The notes under the pieces are model-generated. The model was given only the letters and a program-made list of their open reading frames with translations. It searched no databases and had not been told where the DNA came from. A DNA stretch of 64,000 nucleotides from positions 31,746,936 to 31,810,935 of the forward strand of contig CM037597.1 in the NCBI GenBank assembly GCA_021018995.1. The letters are read 5' to 3'. This document shows, piece after piece, positions 1 through 11,149 of this stretch. The position numbers and the translations under genes were made by a program. Origin of the DNA: Chloranthus sessilifolius (taxonomy: Eukaryota; Streptophyta; Magnoliopsida; Chloranthales; Chloranthaceae). Numbering within the stretch: the stretch's first letter is position 1; each line of letters opens with the position of its first letter.

Positions 1-187
1 TTACTTTGAGCACGATTTGGGGGGATTTAAGCCATTGTGCATATTTCTAGGTGGAACCCTAGCTCGCATTGGGTAAGCTCCGCAACTCTCCCTCTATGCT
101 TTGATTGATTTAGTAAATTAGAGAGAGAGAAGACGATCTGTGATATTTTTGGTGCCTACTTAAAGTAATCTACATTCTCTGAGATCT
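1..187. other. Leader before the first ORF
   Basis: No gene is seen here. It is AT-rich leader sequence with a short GA run near 121-133, directly upstream of the ATG at 188. Any element boundary lies outside the window. Confidence 0.4.
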
Positions 188-2034
188 ATGAGCCCTGTTT
201 TGCGATTTGGAGCACCTATGGCCAAAAGTTCAAAATTTATTGATACATTGGCGGCTATGTTAAACCCTGCTCCTAGTGGCAGCCCTGTGGCCACTAGGAA
301 ATCCGCAAGGATTGCAGAGGCCTCCACATTGGAGACCTCTGAAGTGCCCTCCCCTAGTACTGAACCCACAATCTCAAAGGAAAAGAAGAAATTTATGCCA
401 AAGAAGAGGGCCAGAGAGCACCCACCTACTGAGGGCCCTAAAAAATCAAACAAGAAGCAGAAAAAGGGGCAGGTTGTGACCCCTATGGCCCCTGAGGTTG
501 CGGAGAAAGAGAATATTAAATCCCTTAGGGTCCCTTCTGAGTTTGTGTTGGCAATTCCGCTAGAGGCAGAAACTATTTTTTATAAAGCCTACTTTGAGGA
601 GCTACCAAAGACCTCTACCTCCATTGAATATCTAAGTAAGGCAACTCTGCTGCCACTGTTGAGACCCTCAATGCAGCTGGTGTTGCCAAGATTAGTCAGA
701 TTGTTTTATCAGAATATGATGTTGAGGACTGGTGATGATGGGAACCCAGCACTGCTGGTACTGATTGATAATTTTAAAATGTTGTTTAACCAGTCTGACA
801 TTGCAAGGGTACTAGAGATACCAGCTAGGTATGACCCTAAGTTTGGCTTGGGACCTCCCCTGACTGCCACCACTACAGAGATAGCCAGAGAACTAACTGG
901 AGGAATCATGGCTTCAGGGGACTCAATTAGGAAAAGAGATCTGCACCTCAACCTCAGATTCATGGATGGGGTGCTGAGAAAAAATGTGTTTTGCTCAGGT
1001 CAAGAGCAAGAGAGGAGGTCCCCCATAGCTGATGCCCTTCTCTCATTTCATAGAAACCACTACTTGGATGCAGCCAAGTTAGTTTTTGAAGGGATTAGGA
1101 ACTTGTGTGAGAAAGTGAAGGTTAACAAGAAACCGCAAGCCCTTCCCTACTGTAGGTTGATTACTGCACTGCTGAAAGATGGAAATACCCCTTCAAAAGG
1201 GAGGAGAAGACAATGGCCCTGAACCCCAAAAATAGTGGAAAGAAACAATGGGGTATCAGTAACACAATGATGAGAAAGAGGGAGAAGAGGAAGAAATTAT
1301 TAAGAGAAGCAGCCCCCACCATTCAGGAAGTGGTTGCTGCTGCCACTGATGAGGCAGCAGCCTCTGTTGGGCAAGCCAGGCCACCAACCTCTACACCCAT
1401 TTCCCCACCACCTCCATCCTCATCCCAGCCCTCATAGCCCCACACAAGTCCAATATCCTTACCTGAGTCACTCCAGCCAACATCCTCCATGGCCGCCTTA
1501 CCCATACCCACACCCTTACCTATTTATCCAGCCCATACCAGCCCACCCGTAAAAGTTGCCTACACTAAGAAAAGAAAACTCACAAAAGGCACAACCCCCA
1601 TAGCACCCCACCCCACCTATATTTCTCAAACCATTCCAATTCCTTATACCACCTTCATTCTAGACCCAATACCCACAACCTATGCACCCCAACCCCATAC
1701 CTTTGACACCCCCCAGCAGCCCAGTGAGACTTCCCAACCTTTTGTACCTATCCCTAGTGAGCCTGTAGACCAATCCATTCCCTTATCCCATGATAGTGAG
1801 TCATTTTCAAGAGAGAAATTTTCCACTATGATGTCTACTATCCTAGGAGACATCAACCTTGAGTATACACCTCTCCCCGACTCACCCCCCTCCCCCCTCC
1901 ACACTTTACACTACCACAGGCCACTACCTTCACTCATAGACCCACATCTCCCCTCCTACCCACACCCAATACCATACCAGACCTCTTACCCCAAATCCTA
2001 CACCTCCTACTATCCCTCCAATCACAAATTTTAG
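188..2034 (+). pseudogene. Broken ORF of the plant retrotransposon accessory (Athila ORF / plant transposon protein) type
   Basis: A 344-codon ORF starts at 188 and stops at 1222. The coding sense then moves to another frame (1213-1437 and 1489-2034), split by one stop, so a frameshift near 1200 and a stop near 1435 break an original protein of about 610 residues. The N-terminal 110 residues are Lys/Arg-rich with nuclear-signal-like clusters (KKRAR, KKQKK). Residues of about 165-310 follow the pattern of the domain called putative plant transposon protein: an FY-N segment, a short beta-rich stretch, then a helix ending in VLEIP. The C-terminal 270 residues are Pro/Ser/Tyr-rich low complexity. 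This assignment rests on pattern memory, not a search. The ORF runs opposite to every retrotransposon in the nest, so it could be an antisense accessory ORF of one of them or a separate unit. Confidence 0.55.
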
Positions 2035-2149
2035 CCAATACCCAAAACCAATCAACCCTCGAAGCCCACCTTCACTCTATTCACTCCACCCTACCAAACC
2101 CTACCTCCATCCCCACTATTTTACAATCCATCCACACAACTCTATCCAC

Positions 2150-2674
2150 TTTTTATAGGTATACGGATAATTGCGTGCATAGGGGAATGTGCGCAATTTT
2201 TCAATTGCGCACATGGCCTTCCGCGTGTAATTAAATTACGAGCATGAAACCATGCATGCAATTCCCTGAAAGTCGATCACCGACTGGGGAATGATCGACT
2301 AACTAGCTCAGCCAGGTATCCTAGTTCCACTGTGCCATGGAACCAATTATGTGCATGGACCCATGCGCATAATCAAATTATGCGCATGGAATCATGCACA
2401 TAATAGGTGAATTCAGGCAGTCATGGGAATCAAAGACCTGGTCCAACTCTGGACCAATTGCGCGCATGTAGCCATGTGTGCAATTGAATTGCGCACTTGG
2501 AGTCAAGTGCGTAATTGTGCACGGAAGGTGTTCCCTAGTCCAACTTGGACCAATTGCGCACATGTATCCATGCTTGCAATTGAATTGCGCGCCCATGTTC
2601 AAGCGCGTAATTTTGGATCCTCCCGAGCCTAGTCGAGTCTGAGTCAATGGGTTGAGATTTCAACCCAGAGCTCC
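2150..2674 (-). mobile_element. Left LTR remnant of Tat/Ogre-like element B, part 1
   Basis: This matches the right LTR of B from its TATA box outward: TTTATAGGTA at 2152-2161 corresponds to 18178-18185, and each is followed at once by a hairpin array. Part 2 is 10990-11149; element A inserted between them. The portion equivalent to 17477-18170 is missing on the left, where Pro-rich coding sequence abuts. Confidence 0.6.
2168..2614. repeat. Array of about nine imperfect hairpins, word AATTGCGCAC/AATTATGCGC
   Basis: Each unit is about 30 nt: a 10-13 nt arm beginning AATTGCGC or AATTATGCGC, a loop of 4-8 nt, and the inverted arm. Units are visible near 2170, 2199, 2233, 2343, 2374, 2456, 2486, 2552 and 2582. 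One unit uses a different word (AGTCGATCA...TGATCGACT, 2270-2300). Confidence 0.85.
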
Positions 2675-3320
2675 TGACCGGCTTATAGTATGTATATATT
2701 TAAATTAAAATCAATCCTTAACCTATCCTATTGCAAGCGCACAATGGAAATTATAGAACTAGTGATAGGATCGATCCCATGAAGAAGTGATTAACTTTTT
2801 ATAGATTTTTTTATTCATTTTTTAAAAACTATCTTTATCTTTTAAGTCCTAAACTACTAGAGAAATATGAATAAAAGAATATTTTCTTAATCTAATTGTA
2901 TAAAAATAACTCCTAATCCTCCTTCTTCAGATTGAGGTTGTCAATCTCAACCTTCAGCTATCAGATGTTTATAAATTTAAAATACCATTACACCGTATTG
3001 TTGCCTTCCAGAATTTGGTCATCAATCAAAAACTAAAATTCTTCAACACAGATTTAATCTAATCAACAATCTCCTAAAATCTGGGTGTCAATCAAACTCG
3101 AGAAAATTGAAGATGGAAAAGTAAAACCATTATACTAATCTGCAAACTTTAACCTGAGTCGTTAATTCAAATCAAAATTTGAAGATGTTTACGAAACATA
3201 TAAAATCTAAAATAAAAATAAAATAAAATTTAAACTACTTTAATCGGGAGAAAACACAGACCTCAGTTGTCAATTGATGTTGTGAAATTCTTCGATGATT
3301 ATTCCTATGTCGAGCCCTCT

Positions 3321-3330
3321 TATTTATAGA
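3321..3330 (-). promoter_or_regulatory. TATA box of element A LTR
   Basis: The minus strand reads TCTATAAATA. The hairpin array begins about 300 nt upstream in transcription sense. The right LTR has the same box at about 10260-10270. Confidence 0.55.
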
Positions 3331-3629
3331 TCATAAGGAGTCGATTTACAGAGTTCTAATTCAAATTTTAACTCTAAAAGAAACTACTAAAATAAAAGAT
3401 TCCTAATATAACTCCAATTCTAATTTTATTCTTCCTTGCTTTCAACGATTGATGTGTTCTGAATTTCTTTCTTTGATAGTAGCAGCAGAGATCTTAGGAG
3501 CCTATCTTCATCAATCTCCTAGATCCGTCATTAGCCAAACTTTTATTAAAGAGTTCTTCTAATTCTGTTCTTAGCGGTGATAATTCTCACATGATCATCA
3601 GCAGCAATAGAAGTAACGAGAAAGTTTCT

Positions 3630-3935
3630 ATAATCGCAATCGTAAATCACGATTATCCTTTTTCTTCTTTTTCTTAGAAAATCATAAATTACGATTTTCT
3701 ATCTTTCATAGCTTCCTCAGTAGACGATTCTCTAATTCACAATTCTTCTGTATCGCCTTTTACTCTTTTGTCACTTTCTGAAGAATCTTATTTTGAAGAA
3801 TCAAAAATTACAATTTCTGATTTTTTCTCTTCTTTGGCTTCAGTATTAGCACTCAATCGTAAAATACGATTTCTCAACTTTCAGTAGGTGGCAAATCGTC
3901 TTCTTACGCTCAATCATCTTTTTACTGTTTTTGGA
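3630..3935. repeat. Hairpin cluster, word AATCGTAA...TTACGATT (left LTR of A)
   Basis: Several imperfect dyads built on AATCGTAA/TTACGATT and GAAAATC/GATTTTC occur near 3638-3655, 3675-3700, 3720-3750, 3795-3820 and 3853-3875. They lie in U3 upstream of the TATA box. Confidence 0.7.
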
Positions 3936-4078
3936 GTTTATTTTGATGAATATTAACACTCTAGCTCTCTTTTATTATTTTTCTTTAATATATGTACATC
4001 AGCATCTTATTAGTAGCAAACTAAGTCCTAGCATCACTAAGTTAAGGGCTATAAAATGGTATATTCTGTGACTGATCA

Positions 4079-4096
4079 TACCCCCAAACTTAAACT
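4079..4096 (-). other. Polypurine tract of element A
   Basis: The minus strand reads AGTTTAAGTTTGGGGGTA directly before the LTR start TGATCAG. It marks the second-strand priming site. Confidence 0.85.
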
Positions 4097-4140
4097 TTTC
4101 TAGTCCCTAGCGAACAAGAAAATATAAACTAAGAAATTTA

Positions 4141-4230
4141 ATGCCACTTTCATAGGGAGCACGATTGCATTTAGCAAATGCAACAAGCCTTTAAACCCCT
4201 AGATGATCCATAGTGGAGGAGTTATAGTCT
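4141..4230 (-). other. PPT-proximal block shared by elements A and F
   Basis: This stretch is almost the same as 36822-36905 in element F, although the LTRs of A and F differ. The shared part includes GCATTTAGC, AACAAGCCTTTAAACCCCTA and TAGTGGAGGAGTT. It is non-coding on both strands. Confidence 0.8.
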
Positions 4231-6202
4231 CCTGAAGGGTTTCAGTGAAGTTACTTATAAACTTCAAATATATTATTATTATTATTTTATTTTATTTTCT
4301 AAAAATTAATAAGTATAAATCAAACTAATCTACTTAATTGCTCAATACATAATCTATTACGATTTTCTAAAATTACCAATCATTTATCCTTATTTTTCAT
4401 TACAATAGTTATCCTTGATTAGAACTCCAACAATTTCAATTCACAATAAGCACAGAGTGTATATGCACTAGTGAACAGTTTATTCTTCATAATTTTTTCT
4501 AAATTGCAGATTTAGAAAATGTTTTCATTTAAAAACTCACTATTGACATACTCTCAAAAAGATATTGAAACTTTTGGGTTCTCTCAGTATATTTTTCAGA
4601 AGAATTCTGTCAAAAATAATTACAAAAATGAATCTCATAGACAAAATAATCCTATCATATTCTTATGATTCCCTGTACAATCTATAATATCTATTATCCT
4701 TATCTCTTATGGTATCAGAGTCACTCGGCTTATGTGTTTACAAATCATAAATCAGAAAGGTCTTTCCTTTAGCTTGTAATGGGGTTTTGGGTTTCAAAAG
4801 GTATCAAGGAAAGGTAGAAAAGGATTCAAAGCTTTTCTGAGAATTTAGCTCTTCTTTTTTCTATCTTCTTCTACTATTCTTCTTCAGTAAGTATCCATGA
4901 TTGGATAACTTCTTCCCATTTTTCTCTTTTTGTATATATATCCCAGTTCTTCAGCTATAAAATCGTCTTTTACGAATTTTCTTTTCTTTATAACTTTTTG
5001 CCAAATCGTAATTTTCTTTTTCAAAATCATTTTTTTTATGATTTTTCTTTCTTTTCCCATATTCTCTTTTATTTCTTTTCTCTGTACCTCGTCTAGCATT
5101 CCCTTTATCTGTTCTTCTTTTACTCCTTTCACTCCCTCTTCTTCCTTTCTTTCCTTCTAAACTCTCAGAAATTGTAATGGCTAAAGGTAGAAAGCTTTGG
5201 GTAGTACATATGGTTGAAGGTTTATAAAATTTTAGTATAAAAAAGTTTCGTTTTAAGCTTCTAATATGGATTCAAGGATAAAATGTTCAGGGATTTTAGC
5301 TTTTTGGCTCTGATTTAAACAAAAGATGGCTTTAAATTATCTTGACGATTTACAAGCATAGATGTCTTATTGCTTTGATATTTCTAATAGATAGTTCTAG
5401 ATAAAAAATCAATTCATCATATTCATAGAATAATTTTATTCTAAATTCAGCAATATAAAATTTCATATTAGTATAGAAGTTCAAAGAAATTTTACGATTT
5501 GAATAGAAACAGTCTCTCTCGGAATAAAAGAGGAAATATGGCTCAAAATCTCACTGGTTCATTATTTTTGAAACTATAGTCTAAATTTTTGCAGTTTAAA
5601 TCAATCTATTGTTTCAAACATTCATTCTAATACAGTGTTTCAATGAGCTAAGCATGAATTATAACTGTTCTAAATTCTAATTATTAAACTTCTATTATAA
5701 TGAATCATAAGTTTTCGGGATTTGTAATTTCTTCTATCATAATTCCTATGCACTAATCAGAAAAAAATTTAAAATTAATAAAACTACTATACACAGAAAT
5801 TATGTATCCCCCAAACTTAAATTAGATAATGCCCACATTGGCATAAAAAATAGGGGACACAAAATAAATAAATAAAATTATTGATATACTAATTATTTAC
5901 CAAAAAAAATATGTTACCAGATATATACTCTCTCCCAAACTTGAGAGAAAATATCCGCGACTTATTCTCGGAGTATCAATAACAAAAATGTTAATAAGAA
6001 GAAAAAAAAAATGTTAGTGATGTTAGTAACCCACACTGTTAGTAAAAAAATGATAGTTAGTAAAAGAAAAATTTTATATTACTGAATATTTACAATGAAC
6101 AGAAAAATAAAAGTAAATAAAAATAATTATATAAAAGAAAATAAACCTAGGAAAAATTCATTGAGATGATACATGTGATGTTTATGATGTTCTGTTATAT
6201 TT
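4231..6202. other. Non-coding 3' interior of element A
   Basis: AT-rich sequence with T-rich runs (about 4900-5160) that make short shadow ORFs. A TAATGGGGTTTTGGGTT motif near 4777 has a counterpart near 37502 in element F. No conserved coding sequence is seen. Confidence 0.6.
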
Positions 6203-7560
6203 TTACTCACTTGGTGATGACTGGTGTGGTGCACAGATAGAAGTAGTGAGGTCATCTTCCGAGTCAGATACCTCAGTAGTAGAATAACTGTCTTTATCTT
6301 TTTTTACAGTTGAATCCTCATGTGCTGATGGTTCAACCACGTCTGTATTTTCTTTTTCATTAATCCTACGGCTAGAAGTTCCATCTTTACACTGCTACTC
6401 CGTATAAGCCTTCTCTTTCAAATCCTTAGTCAGCTTCTTAATCACAGCAGATTTAAGTCGTATCTCACTTCTCAGTTTTTTTGCTTTATCATGTTCTTTT
6501 GCCATAGTGATCAAGTTGTTCTTCATTATAGATTCAATGATTTGTTGTTGTTCTGCGTTGATTGAGTTTAGAGAGGCTTGAGCTTCTTGCAGTTGCAGAA
6601 TTTTTCCTTCAGCTACCGTCAATAAGTGATTTTTCTCACTTAGCTGTTGATGGTGCTTTTGCTAGTAGTCCTTAAGGGCTTTTTCTCTTGCTATTTCTGC
6701 ATCATCATCTGGTACCATTAACCCTCCCAACTGTTCAAGTATGGTTACCATTTTTTCTTCATACACCTTTTTTTCTTTTTCCCAAGCTTGCTGATTTACA
6801 CTCAGTCTTCTATTCTCTGCTTGCAGCTAAGTAAACTGTGCTTGAAGGGTTAAAGTGGCATCTTGGACTCATTTTTCTGTTTCTGCTACCCATCTCGCAC
6901 CTTGATATTGTAGAGCTTTTCATCGCAAGTTTTCCATTATTTCTGCTCGCTCTTGAGCTGTCAAGGTAGTAACCAAGACTCTCTTTTGTAGTCCTCGATA
7001 TTCCTCCATCCATTTTCTTACTATACCTGGCAGTTGTATCAAAGGTGAGGCATTTGTAAAGATCCATTGCTCTAGTTTCCTCACCCTTATGTCTACTTCT
7101 AGTAATGGTAATAGATTTGGTTCATGTGTAAGTTGGCACTGCTCCACTGCCGTCAATCTTCTCTCTAACTCATGAATTGATGTGGTGGTAACTAGAGGAT
7201 CTTTAGGGGGTGCTTCTTCTCCATTTAGTAATTCTTTAAAGCTCTCTCTAGGTAACTCTGAGCTTTGTTCTACTTCAACAGCTGGAGCTATGAAGGTTTG
7301 CTATGTATGGGTTGGAATTGTAGGCTGAGCAACAGGTTCTTCAGATACAGGGATATGGCTCGAAGTAGTCATGTCAGTTATCTGTCGATTAATTGTGGAT
7401 GAAATCTCTTAGTGTATCCTACCATTTGGGTTCTCAGGGTCTGCTTCAGTAGAAACAGGCAGTATGACTATCTCTGTTAAAGGGGGCATGACACGCCCTA
7501 TTGGTGAGTCCAAAGCAGGGTCGTACAGACTAGCTTGGTCTGCAGCTAGGATTTCTAATG
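6203..7560 (-). pseudogene. Coiled-coil accessory ORF of pol-less element A
   Basis: Read in one main frame with about six stops, this is a protein of about 450 residues downstream of gag, where pol would normally be. The N-terminal third is Pro/Ser/Glu-rich. The middle and C-terminal two thirds have long stretches of heptad-like Leu/Ile/Ala spacing with many Glu, Gln and Lys (for example the uninterrupted segments 6395-6622 and 6920-7156), as expected of a coiled coil. The last 40 residues are acidic and Ser/Asp-rich, ending in SSPSE then TAA. I do not recognise the family. Long conservation of the frame suggests it once encoded a protein. Possible roles such as a structural partner for Gag are inference only. 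Confidence 0.6.
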
Positions 7561-7569
7561 AACATAACT

Positions 7570-7675
7570 ACGATCAATCGTAAATCCATACGATTTTCTA
7601 TTAAGCTATACAGTAGGTATGAATTACGACCTATCGCTTTTTAACGAAATAGGTCGTATTATAATACCTATACTA
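7570..7675. repeat. Internal hairpins of element A
   Basis: Dyads AATCGTAA...TACGATTTTC and ACGACCTATCGC...AATAGGTCGTA repeat the LTR hairpin word between the accessory ORF and gag. Around them (7561-8229) I see no other gene. Confidence 0.65.
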
Positions 7676-8229
7676 ACTAAAAAAAAGAGAAATAGTTTAC
7701 ATAGTTTACAATTGGTGCTACGGATGAGTCGGTAGCTCGACAATCCAAGAGGTTTTTATTTTTTAATTTTGGGGAGGCAATGTCTCCCCCAAGACTACTT
7801 GTCCTCTAGGATTATTTACTAGCTGCGTAGACAATTGACCACTTTCTCTTCTTGTCACTTGAGAAGCTAGCTGGCCTATCTGGCTTTCCAACTTTGTTAT
7901 GGATTGCGTGTGTGAATTAAGTACTTGGGAGAACTGACTAAGTTGGTGTACGTCCTTTGAATGCTATTGTGATTGTTGCTATAAATCCCGAAGGATTTGA
8001 ACAACCGTGGCATCAGGTGCATTACTCTGTGATCCATATTGGTACTGCACAGCCGATAATTGAGATTTTTGTTAGAAAATTTGAGTCTAGAGAAATTTGG
8101 GTTGCACAGCTGTTGATGCTAGCTGCGCTCCCCCCATGGAACCATAATTAAATCCACAATGGTTCCTCCATGACGGGTTATAGGTGTTCCCATAATCTTC
8201 CCTTTGAAAAGCTATTACTTGTTCATTTT

Positions 8230-9227
8230 CCATTACCTCCTAGTATGGTGGCGCAGCTAGATTTTCAATAAAATTATGAGTCTGGCTATTAGAGTAGCCT
8301 GCTATAGAGCTATTAGGAGTGCTACATTTAACTGTCATTAATATCGCGATTTGTTGTTCCAGAGCTAAAATTATCGCACTCATATCCTCCTTCTTCTTTA
8401 CTTTATCTTGGGGATATCGTAAAGTCCATCCCTCACGAACGGGGTGTGGCGAGTAACATCAGAATCAGATCTTAGCAAAGTATGTTTTTGTTTTGAATTA
8501 TTGGCCAGTTTTTCAAATAAATTTCAAGACTGCTGGCCATTGTGAGCCATAAAGGCTTCTCCACTTACGGCATTGACTGTAAACTAGTTGGTCTCAGTCA
8601 ACCCTTGATAGAAACTTTGCGCTATCGACCAATTTGATACCTCGTGATGACGACACCTCCGTAACAGATCCTTCATCTATTCCCAACTCTCGTGAAATAA
8701 TTCTCCTAGCTTTTGCCTGAAGTCTTAAATTGTCTGGCGAATTTAGTTAGTTTTACCAATTGAGAAGTACTAGCCCAAGAACTTGGACTGCAATTCCTCT
8801 CAGGTGGTAATACTTCTAGAAGGTAACAAAATTAATCATGGCTTCGCCCTGTCCTTGAGAGAGAAAGGAAGCAGACGTAGTTTTACGGCCTCTTTATTGG
8901 CAGTCGATGTTTGCAATAGTGTGCAAAGTTCTATGAAATCCCTTAAATGCTGGTAGGGATCCTCTCGATCAAACCCATGAAAGGTCGGTACAAATTGAAG
9001 GATATGGAGCTTGATTTCATAATTTTGACCTACAAGCACCTCTAGTGGAACTATACAAGAGGGCTCGGTCAACGCTATGGAACTGAAATGTTCATGGATG
9101 GACAAATTGTCAGCCATTATTAAGGATTCTCTTGTAAAAATTCGGCTTGCTACCAAATTTCGTCGGAGAGTCCTTTCAATTTCTGGATCACACTCGAAGA
9201 AATCTAGACTTCGAGATCGGGTGTGAT
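8230..9227 (-). pseudogene. Degenerate gag of element A (Athila-like)
   Basis: Gag forms the retrotransposon particle. The reading frame begins near 9227 with RSRSLDFFECDPEIERTLRR, an Athila-type N-terminus, and runs to the uninterrupted segment 9156-8836. That segment includes the capsid signature FHGFDREDPYQHLRDFIELC and LRLLPFSLKDRAK, characteristic of the retrotransposon gag family. Downstream, the segments corresponding to FYQGL, to a DAWELFE-like region and to a short Pro/Gln tail remain recognisable but carry many stops. No start codon is obvious before the conserved N-terminus. The gene is dead here. It is homologous to gag of elements D and F in the same window. Confidence 0.85.
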
Positions 9228-9485
9228 GAAGAAAAGAAAACTCTATATTTAATATTTTTAATTTTATATAATTTGTATTCTAGAAATCAAGGAGAGAGAA
9301 TAAATCTAAGCCTCGAGCTTTGCTGATCAGGGGAAGTTGAGACTCAGAGTCGTCGCTCCGAATAAACCTACGAAAGATTAAGAAGTGATTCAAAGAAAGT
9401 TAAAAATATAAAGAAGTATAAAAAGAGAAAGATAAATATTTATTTTTAAAATGGCAATATAAACAAAAATAAAAGATAAAGCGCT

Positions 9486-9503
9486 TCCCCGGCAACGGCG
9501 CCA
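9486..9503 (-). other. PBS of element A (tRNA-Asp)
   Basis: The minus strand reads TGGCGCCGTTGCCGGGGA, complementary to the 3' end of plant tRNA-Asp(GUC). A 6-nt spacer separates it from the LTR, the same spacing as in elements D and F. Confidence 0.92.
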
Positions 9504-9509
9504 GAAACT

Positions 9510-10989
9510 TGACCGGCTTATAGTATATATATATTTAAATTAAAATCAAGCATTAACCTATTGTAAGCGCAAAATGGAAATTATAACACTAGTGATAGGA
9601 TCAATCTCGCGAAGAAGTGATTATCTTTTTATAGATTTTTATATTCTTTTTTTAAAAACTATCTTTATCTTTTAAGTCCTAAACTACTGAAGAAATATGA
9701 ATAAAAGAATATTTTCTTAATCTAATTGCATAAAAATAACTCCTTTTCCTCTTTCTTCATATTGAGGTCGTCAATCTCAACCTTCAGCTATCGGATGTTT
9801 ACAAATTTAAAATAGCGTTACACCATATTGTAGCCTTCCAGAATTTGGTCGTCAATCAAAAACTAAAATTCTTCAACATAGATTTAATCTAATCTACAAT
9901 CTCCTAAAATATGGGCGTCAATCAAATTCAAGAAAATTTAAGATGGAAAAGTAAAACCATTATACTAATCTGCAAACTTTAACCTGAATCGTCAATTCAA
10001 ATAAAATTTGAAGATGTTTACAAAGCATATAAATTCTAAACTAAAAATAAAATAAAATCTAAAATAGAAAGCAAAAGTAGAACCATCCAAAGGGTTGATC
10101 TTTTAGCTTCCTCAGCCTTGGTTGTCAGGCAAAACCTCAGAGAACTGTGGACGATGTTACTTTGTAAATCCTAAACTACTTCGATCGGGAAAAAATACAA
10201 ACCTCAGTTGTCAATTGATATTGTGAAATTCTTCGATGATTATTCCTATGTCGAGCCCTCTTATTTATAGATCATAAGGAGTCGATTTACAGAGTTCTAA
10301 TTCTAATAAAAGAAACTATTAAAATAAAAGATTCCTAATATGACTAATTCTAATTTTATTCTTCCTTGCTTTCAACGGTTGATGTGTTTCGGATTTCTTT
10401 TCTTAATAGCAGCAACTGAGATCTTAGGAGTCTATCTTCATCAACCTCTCAGATCCGTGGTTAGCCAAACTTTTAATTAAAGAGTTCTTCTAATTCTATT
10501 TTTGACAGTGATAATTCTCACGTGACAGGAAAGCTTCTATAATCGCAATCGTAAATCATGATTATCCTTTTTCTTCTTTTTCTTAGAAAATCGTAAATCA
10601 CGATTTTCTATCTTTCATAGCTTCCTCAGTAGACGATTCTCTAATTCACAATTCTTCAGTATCGCCTTTTACTCTTTTGTCACTTTCTGAAGAATCGTCT
10701 TTTAAAGAATCGTAAATTTTGATTTCTCATTTTGCTTCTCTTCTTTGGCTTCAGTATTAGCGCTCAATCGTAAAATACAATTTCTCAGCTTTCAGTCGGT
10801 GGCAAATCGTCTTCTTATGCTCAATCGTCTTTTTACTGCTTTTTGAGTTCATTTTGATGAATATTAATACTTTGACTCTCTTTTACTATTTTTCTTTAAT
10901 ATCTACACATCAGCATCTTATTAGTAGCAAACTAAGTTCTAGCATCACTAAGTTAAGGGTTATAAAATGGTATATTCTGTGACTGATCA
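9510..10989 (-). repeat. 5' LTR of element A (1480 bp)
   Basis: Partner of 2675-4078. TATA box at about 10260-10270. It has about 100 bp near 10060-10170 not present in the other copy, so one LTR has suffered a deletion there. Confidence 0.95.
10535..10830. repeat. Hairpin cluster of element A (right LTR)
   Basis: Second copy of the AATCGTAA/TTACGATT cluster of 3630-3935, with small differences in individual arms. Confidence 0.7.
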
Positions 10990-11149
10990 ACTCCAACATT
11001 CGTTATTTGTATGGTGTATGAGTTTCGGATGTGGGTTTTCAGGGGTTTTAAGACTTTTGGAGAGGATTGGTTCCTTTTTGAAAGTTATGAGAAAATTCAA
11101 AGGTTGACCAAATAGGTTTTTATACTCTAAGAGGGTAACAATGGGGTGT
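10990..11149 (-). mobile_element. Left LTR remnant of element B, part 2
   Basis: On the minus strand the terminus reads TATAGACACCCCATT, matching TGTAGACACCCCATT at the outer edge of the right LTR of B (18756). About 60 nt next to it are clearly similar between the two LTRs. The expected terminal TG is degenerate (TA). Confidence 0.6.

Larger units (their letters stand above)
2675..4078 (-). repeat. 3' LTR of element A (1404 bp)
   Basis: It is colinear with 9510-10989 and starts TGACCGGC and ends CTGATCA on the plus strand. It lacks an insertion-like stretch that the right LTR carries near 10060-10170. Confidence 0.95.
2675..10989 (-). mobile_element. Element A: complete Athila-like LTR retrotransposon carrying gag but no pol
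   Basis: The element is 8315 bp and reads right to left. Two LTRs with TG...CA ends flank it (2675-4078 and 9510-10989). A tRNA-Asp PBS lies inside the right LTR and a G-rich PPT lies inside the left LTR. The flanks GCTCC (2670-2674) and ACTCC (10990-10994) form a 5-bp TSD with one mismatch. The interior holds a degenerate gag and a coiled-coil ORF. I find no protease, RT, RNase H or integrase motif, so it is non-autonomous. It interrupts the left LTR of element B. Confidence 0.93.

Noticed and set aside
2378..2647. ORFs on both strands in 2378-2647
   Set aside because: They are translations of the hairpin array; the repeated peptide pieces only mirror the DNA repeat.
9486..9503. tRNA gene remnants at 9486, 41528, 43535 and 28214
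   Set aside because: Only the terminal 12-18 nt match a tRNA, next to LTR ends, so they are primer-binding sites.
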